A stretch of 19,765 nt of DNA from positions 1 to 19,765 of the forward strand of contig JAODGR010000044.1 in NCBI GenBank assembly GCA_025464275.1, in the 5' to 3' direction. The notes beneath the pieces are model-generated. The model did not search any database. It had not been told where the DNA came from and saw only the letters and a list, made by a program, of their open reading frames with translations. This document shows positions 14,235-19,765 of the stretch, one piece after another (position 1 is the first letter of the stretch; the number at the start of each line of letters is the position of its first letter). The DNA comes from Methanosarcinales archaeon (GTDB lineage Archaea > Halobacteriota > Syntropharchaeia > Alkanophagales > Methanospirareceae). The translations under genes and the position numbers were made by a program.

Positions 14235-14849
14235 ATGAGGGAATTCATTCTGTATGCGAGGAAAGCGGTTACGAGCAGTAACTTCTCGTTAAACGACCTG
14301 CCGGGCAGCGGCGGCAGGATGGACCTCGTAGCTCGATGCGTATGCAACGCACTCTGGATAAGCCATGACCTGAGGAGGGACTCCTGCATCCATGTGGTCG
14401 CCTACGGTGCTCCGAATCCACCGAGGGTGATCTCATTCTACGGTAGCCTCCTCCGGGATGTCACACCGGATGAGAGGAACATAGCCTCATGGATAAAGAA
14501 GGTGCAAAAGGCGAAGAACTTGAACCCCGGCATACGCGTGCGTAAGCTCAGTTTTCAACAGTTGATCGCGGAATTGGCATCGGATGGCAGATTCTTTTAC
14601 ATACTCCATGAGCGTGGCAGGGATATAAGGGAGGTATTACCGGCTCTGAAAGAGGACTCGACATTCGTGCTCGGTGACCATCTGGGACTGCCGGCGAAAG
14701 AAGAGAACTTCGTCACTCGCTTCCCCCATGAGAAGCTATCCCTTGGCTCCACCTCATATCTCGCCTCACAGTGCATCGCCATACTCAACTATGAGCTGGA
14801 CAGGATAGCCATAGCCGGGAGGAGGAGGAATGCTCCGGTCGGGATTTGA
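14235..14849 (+). CDS. trmY: tRNA (pseudouridine-54 N1)-methyltransferase TrmY
   Basis: The 204-residue protein is TrmY, a SPOUT-class methyltransferase that converts pseudouridine 54 in the tRNA T-loop to 1-methylpseudouridine, the archaeal counterpart of ribothymidine. The family signature is strong: FILYARKAVTSSNFSLNDLP at the N-terminus, GSGGRMDLVARCVCNALWISH, TPDERNIASWIKK, and the SAM-binding knot region FVLGDHLGLP followed by LSLGSTSYLASQCIAILNYEL. The family usually ends near the ELDR motif; here about 14 residues follow, because the frame runs 19 bases into the antisense tRNA-Glu gene before meeting a stop. The start at 14235 lacks a strong ribosome-binding site but gives the conserved MREF beginning. 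Confidence 0.93.
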   Translation: MREFILYARKAVTSSNFSLNDLPGSGGRMDLVARCVCNALWISHDLRRDSCIHVVAYGAPNPPRVISFYGSLLRDVTPDERNIASWIKKVQKAKNLNPGIRVRKLSFQQLIAELASDGRFFYILHERGRDIREVLPALKEDSTFVLGDHLGLPAKEENFVTRFPHEKLSLGSTSYLASQCIAILNYELDRIAIAGRRRNAPVGI

Positions 14850-14905
14850 ACCCGAGTCCTTGGCTCGAAAGGCCGAGATGATTGGCCGAGCTACACTACC
14901 GGAGC
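14831..14905 (-). tRNA. tRNA-Glu (anticodon UUC)
   Basis: On the minus strand a 75-base cloverleaf reads: acceptor GCTCCGG/CCGGAGC, D-arm GTGT...TCAT with the Glu-type GGCCAA loop, anticodon loop CTTTCGA (anticodon TTC), four-base variable loop GGAC, T-arm TCGGG-TTCAAAT-CCCGA, discriminator A, no encoded CCA. The sequence is close to other euryarchaeal tRNA-Glu genes. One oddity is a C28-A42 mismatch in the anticodon stem (TCGGC/GCCAA), where a C-G pair is expected. The 3' 19 bases overlap the end of trmY on the other strand. It lies 23 bases downstream of the L12 stop codon, separated by a T-run. Confidence 0.95.
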
Positions 14906-14915
14906 GGAGTGAGTG

Positions 14916-14922
14916 AAAAAAA
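14916..14922 (-). terminator. T-run terminator between L12 and tRNA-Glu
   Basis: Seven consecutive Ts on the minus strand occur 6 bases after the L12 stop codon and 10 bases before the tRNA-Glu gene. There is no hairpin, consistent with archaeal oligo-T termination. It would separate a highly expressed ribosomal protein message from the tRNA, though read-through is possible. Confidence 0.5.
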
Positions 14923-14928
14923 TAGCCA

Positions 14929-15291
14929 TCAGCCGAATAGAGAAGCAAGCCCTTCCATACCCGTCTCTTCCGCTTTCTCCTCCTCTTCCTCCTCCTTCTC
15001 CTCTTTTACCTTCTTCTCCTTCTCTCCTGGTGGTGCCTCTGCAGCTGCTGCGGCTGGTGCTGCTGCCGCTGCTGCTGCCTGTGGAACTGCCGGTGCAGGA
15101 GCGGGAGCAAAAGCAGGTTGAGCTTGAGAGATCGCCTCATCTATGTTCACCCCATTGAGCGCATTGATCAACCCTTTAATCCTGCCCCTGTCTGCCTCTA
15201 TCCCTGCTGCCTCCATGACCGCACTTATCCCCTCTTCCGTGATCTCTTTCCCTGAACTGTGCAAGAGCAATGCAGCATATATATATTCCAT
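14929..15291 (-). CDS. rpl12: Archaeal ribosomal stalk protein L12/P1
   Basis: The 120-residue protein is the archaeal P1-type stalk protein that, bound as dimers to P0, recruits translation factors to the GTPase centre. The N-terminal dimerisation domain begins MEYIYAALLLHSSGKEI. An Ala/Pro hinge (AFAPAPAPAVPQAAAAAAAP and beyond) and a Lys/Glu-rich stretch lead to the conserved factor-binding end GLASLFG. I chose ATG 15291 because GAGGTGAT at 15299-15306 is a perfect anti-16S match 7 bases upstream; a GTG (15303) and an ATG (15300) overlap that site and would make it useless. Archaeal L12 normally follows rpl11, rpl1 and rplP0; here it stands alone, preceded by a glycosyltransferase gene. 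Confidence 0.93.
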   Translation of the reverse strand: MEYIYAALLLHSSGKEITEEGISAVMEAAGIEADRGRIKGLINALNGVNIDEAISQAQPAFAPAPAPAVPQAAAAAAAPAAAAAEAPPGEKEKKVKEEKEEEEEEKAEETGMEGLASLFG

Positions 15292-15302
15292 GCCCTTCAT
15301 CA

Positions 15303-15367
15303 CCTCTCTCCTCTTTACTTTACTCTTTACTCTTTACCTTTATCCTTCTTACCTTATCTTACCTTAC
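15303..15367 (-). repeat. Purine-rich GTAA-type repeat leader of L12
   Basis: On the minus strand the L12 leader is almost all purine plus T, built from degenerate units such as GGTAAGATAAGGTAAGAAGG and GTAAAGAGTAAAGAGTAAAG. The predicted transcript start (about 15361) places the whole tract in the 5' untranslated region, just before the Shine-Dalgarno sequence. It should be unstructured, which would suit high translation. Confidence 0.6.
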
Positions 15368-15382
15368 TGATCTATGGTTTAA

Positions 15383-15392
15383 TTTTAATATA
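15383..15392 (-). promoter_or_regulatory. TATA box of the L12 gene
   Basis: TATATTAAAA on the minus strand, preceded by a GGTGA-rich stretch, lies in the 133 bases between the glycosyltransferase stop codon and the L12 start. Transcription would begin about 25 bases downstream, near 15361, giving a leader of about 70 bases. L12 therefore has its own promoter and need not depend on the gatD operon. Confidence 0.55.
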
Positions 15393-15424
15393 TCACCTTC
15401 CTATAATAAAAAGCAAAATTGGAC

Positions 15425-16645
15425 TTAATCCTTGCACTCTTTGAGCACCTGTTCCAGCTTCTCCGCTGCATACCTGTGATCGAATCTCCTCGCATGTGCC
15501 AGTGCATTCATACCCATCCGCTTCCTTAATTCAGTGTCTCTTAAGAGCATGATCACATACCTGGAGAAGAGGTCGTAATCGTCGGTCACGAACATCTCCT
15601 TGCCATTCTCTGGATTTATTCCAAAGGTAGCCAGTGGAGTAGCAACTACCGGCAAGCCACATGCCATGGCTTCTAAGAGCTTACCCCTGAAACCGGTGCC
15701 CAGTTCAATCGGTGCCACAAACACATCACTGTTCCAGTAGAACTGCCGCACATCCTCGTTAGTCCCCCCTTCGCTCACAACCACATTCTCATTTTCTGCA
15801 CTCAAATCCAGGAGTTCCTGCGGTGGATGGAACCCAATTGCATAAAAGATTGCATCCGGGACTTCCTGCAGGATTCTGTGCCAGCAGTGATGAATGAAAT
15901 TCTTTACCGCATCCACATTGGGATAATGCTGGAAATTACCCAGGTATAGGATATTTCTGGTCCCTCTCTCCCATCTCCGGTCTCCAGGCGGAGGAGTGTA
16001 AAACGTCGTATCCACTCCGTGGGGCACCACTCTGATTTTATTCCTCAACTCGGGGGCGTAGTTTAGCAGGATATCCGCATCCTCCATGGTCAATGTCAGA
16101 ATTTTATCCGCGCTGTTATACATCTTAAACTCGTAATTGCATAGCTCTTTTATGGTTCCCTCATCGATATCCTCCCCTTTTTGGGCTCGCAGCTCGAAAG
16201 CCCTGGTATAACATTCGTGTACCGAGATCACGGTCACCGTATCTGCGGGTATGATGCTCCGATTTGCCTCTATGTATTGCCCCATCATAGAGTATTCAGC
16301 GATGATGGCATCAAAATGGTCATCCTTCAAGGTCGACCTCATTGCTTCCTCAATCCCCTCACTGTAACCACCATCCCCGGTTAGGAATACCCGGGGTCTA
16401 TTTAATCTCCTGTAAAGAGCTTCTATTTCATCCTCTGAGCGCTCCCTGATAGAATCAACCCTGATAATCCTCTCGCAGAAAGGCTTCAAGCTCTCGTCCT
16501 CTCGGTCCTCACTGGTATATGCAGGTGCAATCAGGGTTATCCTGTGCCCCATTGAAGCGAGATTCTTTATCCGGTGATAGATGAGGATGGGTCCACCGAT
16601 GATATCCGCGCGGGGGAGCAGCTTTGGCATAAACAGGAGGTTCAT
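15425..16645 (-). CDS. GT4-family glycosyltransferase
   Basis: The 406-residue protein has the two Rossmann halves of a GT-B glycosyltransferase. The N-terminal half starts with the LLFMPKLLPRADIIGGPI loop. The C-terminal half has RVVPHGVDTTFY (205-216), ILYLGNFQHYPNVDAV (232-247), and the donor-binding segment ELGTGFRGKLLEAMACGLP (314-332) with Glu325 of the EX7E region. Such enzymes transfer a sugar from a nucleotide donor with retention of configuration; the acceptor cannot be deduced. There is no membrane helix, so it is cytoplasmic or peripheral. It begins 5 bases after the gatD stop codon and is almost surely co-transcribed with it. No other glycan gene is near, so it may belong to surface glycosylation or a soluble glycoside. 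Confidence 0.88.
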   Translation of the reverse strand: MNLLFMPKLLPRADIIGGPILIYHRIKNLASMGHRITLIAPAYTSEDREDESLKPFCERIIRVDSIRERSEDEIEALYRRLNRPRVFLTGDGGYSEGIEEAMRSTLKDDHFDAIIAEYSMMGQYIEANRSIIPADTVTVISVHECYTRAFELRAQKGEDIDEGTIKELCNYEFKMYNSADKILTLTMEDADILLNYAPELRNKIRVVPHGVDTTFYTPPPGDRRWERGTRNILYLGNFQHYPNVDAVKNFIHHCWHRILQEVPDAIFYAIGFHPPQELLDLSAENENVVVSEGGTNEDVRQFYWNSDVFVAPIELGTGFRGKLLEAMACGLPVVATPLATFGINPENGKEMFVTDDYDLFSRYVIMLLRDTELRKRMGMNALAHARRFDHRYAAEKLEQVLKECKD

Positions 16646-16650
16646 CTCTC

Positions 16651-17985
16651 TCAGCCCATTCGATTATAAATCTGTACCCGCCTATCGGAGATCTCACCTG
16701 CGATATTCTCCTGCATCAGCCCTCTCACCTCGTCCATATCCACAGTCTGCGCCAGCACCCACATCAATTTCACCAGTGCTGTCTCGGGTAACATATCCAT
16801 ACCTTCTATCACCCCTGCACGGAGCAAATCACGACCCGTATCATAAACACGGTCACAGACCGTACCATATAGACACTGTGAGGTCATTACGACCGGTATC
16901 CCGTCCTTCACTGCACGTTCTACATGCGGTATCCACTCAGAGGAGACATGCCCTAAGCCCGTCCCCTCCAGTACAATCCCCCTGTAACCCCTTTCCAAAA
17001 AATAATCTATTATATCCGGGTCTGCACCAGGGTAGAACTTTATGAGGCAGCACCTGTCCTCAAGCTCGCCCCTCAATTCTAAATCATGCTCTCCACGACG
17101 CAGATGTGGCGATAGGAACTCAACCTCTACGTTCGGATACTTGCCGCTGCCACTGCCTCCGCCGCTGTAACTGTAACTGTAATATACTCTCCCGATGGGA
17201 GCGGCGTTCACCGACTGGAATGCGTATCGTGCTGAGGTATGCATCTTCCTCACCTTCGTACCCCTGTGAATATAGCAGAAATCGTCAGAGGTGGTGCCAT
17301 GCATCACGACAACCACCTCGCCGAGGTCACTGCAGCCCACTCTGGCTGCGCAGATCGCGTTCATCGCAGCATCGCTCGATGGGCGGTCAGAACTGCGCTG
17401 TGAGCCCACCAGGACCACAGGCACCGGTGTACGAATCATAAACGAGAGTGCGGACGCGGTGTAGCCCATCGTGTCTGTGCCATGTGTAACAATCACGCCA
17501 TGCGCTCCCTTCTTTATCTCTTCATAGACCACTCTGGCTAATTCCTTCCAGTATGCCGCTCGCATGTTCTCGCTCAGGATGCTATAAATCACCCTGCCAC
17601 TTATATTCGCGAGCATACCCAGTTCCGGTATTGCCTCGAGAATGTCCTGTGTGGAGAACTGTGGTGAGACTGCACCTGTTCTATAATCCACTCGGGAGGC
17701 TATCGTACCACCGGTGGAGATGATAGAGAGCTGTGGCAGATCTTTTTCACCCGCTCCTCCCCCCCATCCCCATCCCTGTGTATCTCTCACTGTCACCCCC
17801 TCCGCCACATGCTCCTCCGTATCTCCTATAACCTCTATCTCCACACCTTCCGGGCGTATCCCGATATTATACCCGCTATCCAGCTTGATCACTATATTAC
17901 CGGTGGTTGAAGGCATCACTATCCCCTCATAACTTACTGATGGCTTCTTTATCCGGACACGCATCCCTTCTCTCAGCTGCACCAT
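16651..17985 (-). CDS. gatD: Glu-tRNA(Gln) amidotransferase subunit D (GatD)
   Basis: The 444-residue protein is the asparaginase-like subunit of the archaeal GatDE complex, which amidates Glu-tRNA(Gln) to Gln-tRNA(Gln). Residues 1-60 are the small N-terminal barrel typical of GatD. A Gly/Trp linker (about 70-80) leads to the L-asparaginase fold with STGGTIAS (90-97), THGTDTMGYTASAL (167-180) and GSQRSSDRPSSDAAMNA (194-210), which supply the threonine and polar catalytic residues. A low-complexity stretch SYSYSGGGSGSG at about 270-281 interrupts the region between the two lobes. GatE is not in the window, as is common. The ATG at 17985 has a TATA-like TTTATTTA about 30 bases upstream. The glycosyltransferase gene follows after 5 bases. 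Confidence 0.93.
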   Translation of the reverse strand: MVQLREGMRVRIKKPSVSYEGIVMPSTTGNIVIKLDSGYNIGIRPEGVEIEVIGDTEEHVAEGVTVRDTQGWGWGGGAGEKDLPQLSIISTGGTIASRVDYRTGAVSPQFSTQDILEAIPELGMLANISGRVIYSILSENMRAAYWKELARVVYEEIKKGAHGVIVTHGTDTMGYTASALSFMIRTPVPVVLVGSQRSSDRPSSDAAMNAICAARVGCSDLGEVVVVMHGTTSDDFCYIHRGTKVRKMHTSARYAFQSVNAAPIGRVYYSYSYSGGGSGSGKYPNVEVEFLSPHLRRGEHDLELRGELEDRCCLIKFYPGADPDIIDYFLERGYRGIVLEGTGLGHVSSEWIPHVERAVKDGIPVVMTSQCLYGTVCDRVYDTGRDLLRAGVIEGMDMLPETALVKLMWVLAQTVDMDEVRGLMQENIAGEISDRRVQIYNRMG

Positions 17986-18067
17986 TGCCGGGCTAATGCT
18001 AATAAATAGGCGAGAGTAAATAAAGATGGAGAGATAGAGATGGCTGGTATGTCTTATCTTATTATCA

Positions 18068-18087
18068 CATTACCGATTACATTACCG
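18068..18087 (+). repeat. Two CATTACCG direct repeats before the UDG gene
   Basis: CATTACCG occurs at 18068-18075 and 18080-18087 with a 12-base period, about one helical turn, just before the GAGGAG ribosome-binding site of the glycosylase gene. The TACCG core also appears in the palindromes before mfnE and the M50 gene. A regulator site is possible; chance is not excluded. Confidence 0.3.
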
Positions 18088-18103
18088 CATAGAGGAGCAG
18101 GGT

Positions 18104-18730
18104 ATGCAGGAGCAGGAGCTGGAGCGAGCTATGAAGGCTCTGGAATTGAAGATAAAGGAATGCAAGCTCTGTGAGTTGTGGAAGACGAGGACCAACCCTG
18201 TCATTGGGGAAGGTTCGCTGTCCGCAGGGATAATCTTCATAGGTGAAGCGCCGGGCTATTATGAGGATTTGCAGGGTAGACCCTTCGTGGGTAAAGCTGG
18301 TCAGGTGCTCGATGAATTACTACACTCGGTAGGACTGGATAGAGCCATGGTATACATCACCAACGTGTTGAAATGCCGACCTCCGGGTAACCGGAATCCA
18401 ACTGCATCGGAGATAAGAGCATGTACACCTTATTTAGATGCCCAACTTGAGATAATAGACCCTGAAATAATCGTTACACTCGGTAACTTCTCTCTCAGCT
18501 ATGTATTCCACAGATTCGGCTTGAAGCCTGAGAAGATAAGCCGGATACATGGCAGAGTCTTCACCCTGGGCACCGTATCAGGTGCGGGTGCGGGTACAGG
18601 CACAGGCGTCAGGAGGATACGGATAATACCTCTATATCATCCAGCAGTAGCCACTTACAATCCAGGAATGAAGGAGGTACTGATAGAAGATTTTAAGCAG
18701 CTTGCTGATTATCTACCCCCTGGATTGTGA
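18104..18730 (+). CDS. Family-4 uracil-DNA glycosylase (4Fe-4S)
   Basis: The 208-residue protein removes uracil from DNA to start base excision repair. The four cluster cysteines are present: Cys20 and Cys23 (KECKLCELWKTR), Cys91 (LKCRPPGNRNP) and Cys107 (RACTPYL). Motif 1 is GEAPGYYEDLQGRPFVGKAG (47-66), with the Glu that family-4 enzymes use, and the C-terminal motif is PLYHPAVATYNPG, with the His of the HP loop. A Gly/Ala/Thr run (SGAGAGTGTG, about 160-169) is inserted before the last strand. A GAGGAG Shine-Dalgarno 6 bases before ATG 18104 supports the start. Its last 22 bases overlap the convergent CxxCxxCC gene. Confidence 0.93.
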   Translation: MQEQELERAMKALELKIKECKLCELWKTRTNPVIGEGSLSAGIIFIGEAPGYYEDLQGRPFVGKAGQVLDELLHSVGLDRAMVYITNVLKCRPPGNRNPTASEIRACTPYLDAQLEIIDPEIIVTLGNFSLSYVFHRFGLKPEKISRIHGRVFTLGTVSGAGAGTGTGVRRIRIIPLYHPAVATYNPGMKEVLIEDFKQLADYLPPGL

Positions 18731-19341
18731 TTATCTCTTTTTCTCTCCACTCGCAGATACCTCAGGAAGTCGTTCAGAAGGTTCACCGGTATTGCGACAT
18801 AAACTGCTCTCTTCTCCACCCTCCCGCTGTAATCAGGCAATCGATGGGCTGTTGATTCTTCCGACCAGTGCTCCTTTATCTCCTTCTTACCGTATTTCCT
18901 GGTCAATCTCTTCAACTCCTCATATATCTCCATGCCCAGGGGGCAGAGCAGCAATGTCGGCACCGGTCTGATAACAACGAAGGGGAAGATTCTACAGGAG
19001 GTGGGTCTGTGCTCGTAAATTGTACATTCATCACCCCTTAGATAGGGGCAAGGTGTCTTCAGGTAGTTATCCACCTCATTCTCGTTCAACTTCTCAAAGA
19101 CCGATTCACCCTCCACTCTCAACAGCCGCTCTATGTCTTCATCATTCAGATGCACAGGCATCTCGCGGCAACATTTACAGCACCGTTTACACCTGAAATA
19201 CTCCAGTATGGCAGCTGCCTGCTCTTCAAACTGCTGCCTGACCCTCTCTATCGCCTTCAGATTCTGTGCCACGGTGAACCAGAAGAGTTCATCGCCGAGC
19301 TGCTTCCTGAACTCCAGAACATGCTCCTGATCCTCTCTCAT
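18709..19341 (-). CDS. YkgJ-type CxxCxxCC metal-cluster protein
   Basis: The 210-residue protein carries the YkgJ-family cluster FRCKRCCKCC with Cys51, 54, 57 and 58, plus an extra Cys55. It also has the usual downstream cysteines, Cys98 (TPCPYL), Cys106 (DECTIYE) and Cys116 in RPTSCRIFPF. The family is thought to bind zinc or an iron-sulfur cluster; no reaction is established. The N-terminal 48 residues are a long helix and the C-terminus is helical and basic. There is no signal peptide. The 3' end overlaps the glycosylase gene, and the gene upstream on the same strand ends 33 bases away, so the two minus-strand genes may be co-transcribed. Confidence 0.85.
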   Translation of the reverse strand: MREDQEHVLEFRKQLGDELFWFTVAQNLKAIERVRQQFEEQAAAILEYFRCKRCCKCCREMPVHLNDEDIERLLRVEGESVFEKLNENEVDNYLKTPCPYLRGDECTIYEHRPTSCRIFPFVVIRPVPTLLLCPLGMEIYEELKRLTRKYGKKEIKEHWSEESTAHRLPDYSGRVEKRAVYVAIPVNLLNDFLRYLRVERKRDNHNPGGR

Positions 19342-19353
19342 CCGCCGATTCGG

Positions 19354-19377
19354 GTCAGTCAGTTAGTCAGTCAGTCA
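19354..19377. repeat. Tetranucleotide repeat (GTCA)n
   Basis: An imperfect run of six GTCA units (one changed to GTTA) fills most of the 33-base gap between two minus-strand genes and includes the stop codon of the upstream one. Such a tract could vary in length and shift the 3' end of that gene. Confidence 0.7.
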
Positions 19378-19765
19378 ATGGAGGTGATGGAGTAGAAGCT
19401 CTCTTATCTTCTCTATATCCCCTGATATATCCGCCTTCTCAGGCGTATCCGGCTCCATGGATAACTTCTCCTCCAGCATGTAGAGGTCATCCTCTATTAT
19501 CGCCCGCTCATCCTCGGTATATGTCCAGTTCATCACGTATCTCTTCAATACCTGCGCCATAATCATTCTCACACGCGCTTTAATCCAGCGCGTGGAGGTC
19601 GGTACCCCCCCTGTGATGGTCTCTTCGGGGGCAAGAGCAGGCTGAGTTTCCACATCCTCCTGCTCACGCTCCACCTCCTCCTCGTATTTCCTCACCTCTA
19701 TCACTGCGAATCCAAACAGGGCGATATAGCTCGAATATAGCTCCTCAAGGTCTTTCTCCAGCTCC
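19375..19765 (-). CDS. Hypothetical helical protein, 5' end cut by window edge
   Basis: The minus-strand frame is open to the window edge; the first visible start is a GTG at 19704, but the 20 codons before it (ending SSYIALFGFA) also read as normal protein, so the gene probably begins outside. About 130 residues are visible. The middle is acidic and looks disordered (YEEEVEREQEDVETQP), followed by a helix with WIKARVRMIMAQVLKRYVMN and a Glu-rich helical end LLLHHLH. I see no known domain. It lies 33 bases upstream of the CxxCxxCC gene, likely in the same transcript. The stop codon is within a tetranucleotide repeat. Confidence 0.55.
   Translation of the reverse strand, partial: ELEKDLEELYSSYIALFGFAVIEVRKYEEEVEREQEDVETQPALAPEETITGGVPTSTRWIKARVRMIMAQVLKRYVMNWTYTEDERAIIEDDLYMLEEKLSMEPDTPEKADISGDIEKIRELLLHHLH

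Noticed and set aside
14882..15121. Open frame encoding a poly-Ala/Gly tract on the plus strand
   Set aside because: It is the complement of the L12 Ala/Pro hinge and the tRNA-Glu gene, so the repeat is explained by them.
15292..15303. Upstream GTG and ATG starts for L12
   Set aside because: They overlap the perfect Shine-Dalgarno sequence, and the family begins MEYIYAAL, which matches ATG 15291.
16581..17045. 154-codon open frame on the plus strand
   Set aside because: It is antisense to gatD and the glycosyltransferase, both clearly real, and its Ser/Pro/His composition is typical of a shadow.
1..19765. CRISPR array, insertion sequence, prophage or attachment site
   Set aside because: I saw no regularly spaced repeats, transposase or integrase motifs, or direct repeats flanking the tRNA genes.

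Overview
The window is archaeal and most likely from a methanofuran-using euryarchaeote. It carries the methanofuran kinase MfnE, archaeal RNase P proteins Rnp2 and Rnp3, Thg1, TrmY, the archaeal amidotransferase subunit GatD, the archaeal P-stalk protein L12/P1, a family-4 uracil-DNA glycosylase and a PaREP1 protein. TATA-like boxes lie about 25 bases before several start codons, which fits archaeal and sometimes leaderless transcription. The overall look (moderate GC, low-complexity inserts in housekeeping enzymes, secreted Pro/Ser-rich proteins) suggests a methanogen or ANME-type lineage such as Methanophagales or Syntrophoarchaeia. That placement is an inference; no marker in the window proves it.

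Layout, left to right. (1) 1-1400: the end of a PaREP1-family gene, then mfnE behind a perfect palindrome that touches its start codon, then a tRNA with anticodon CAU. (2) 1407-3744: thg1 and a PRC-barrel gene in one overlapping minus-strand operon, transcribed divergently from an M50 intramembrane protease with CBS domains. The two directions appear to share one TATA element. (3) 3768-5946: the RNase P operon rnp3-rnp2, then a plus-strand GalT/HIT-like nucleotidyltransferase of unknown substrate. (4) 6155-14053: the accessory core. A membrane protein (signal anchor, two OB-like domains, Pro-rich linker, TM helix, DUF4013-like membrane domain) heads an operon with a secretion/pilus ATPase (TadA/FlaI type) and two TadB/TadC-type membrane platform proteins. 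A TrkH potassium transporter follows. On the opposite strand, overlapping the end of trkH, is a secreted paralog of the OB protein. (5) 14235-15300: trmY runs into an antisense tRNA-Glu gene and takes its stop codon from the complement of the tRNA T-loop. An isolated L12/P1 gene with a purine-repeat leader lies beside it. (6) 15425-17985: gatD followed by a GT4 glycosyltransferase. (7) 18104-19765: uracil-DNA glycosylase, a convergent CxxCxxCC protein, and a minus-strand ORF cut by the window edge.

Two themes stand out. One is tRNA biology: RNase P proteins, Thg1, TrmY, GatD and two tRNA genes. The other is the pilus/secretion locus bracketed by two homologous tandem-OB surface proteins, which is the best candidate here for an undescribed system. 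No pilin, prepilin peptidase, CRISPR array, insertion sequence or phage gene was seen. No gene-free stretch exceeds about 210 bases.
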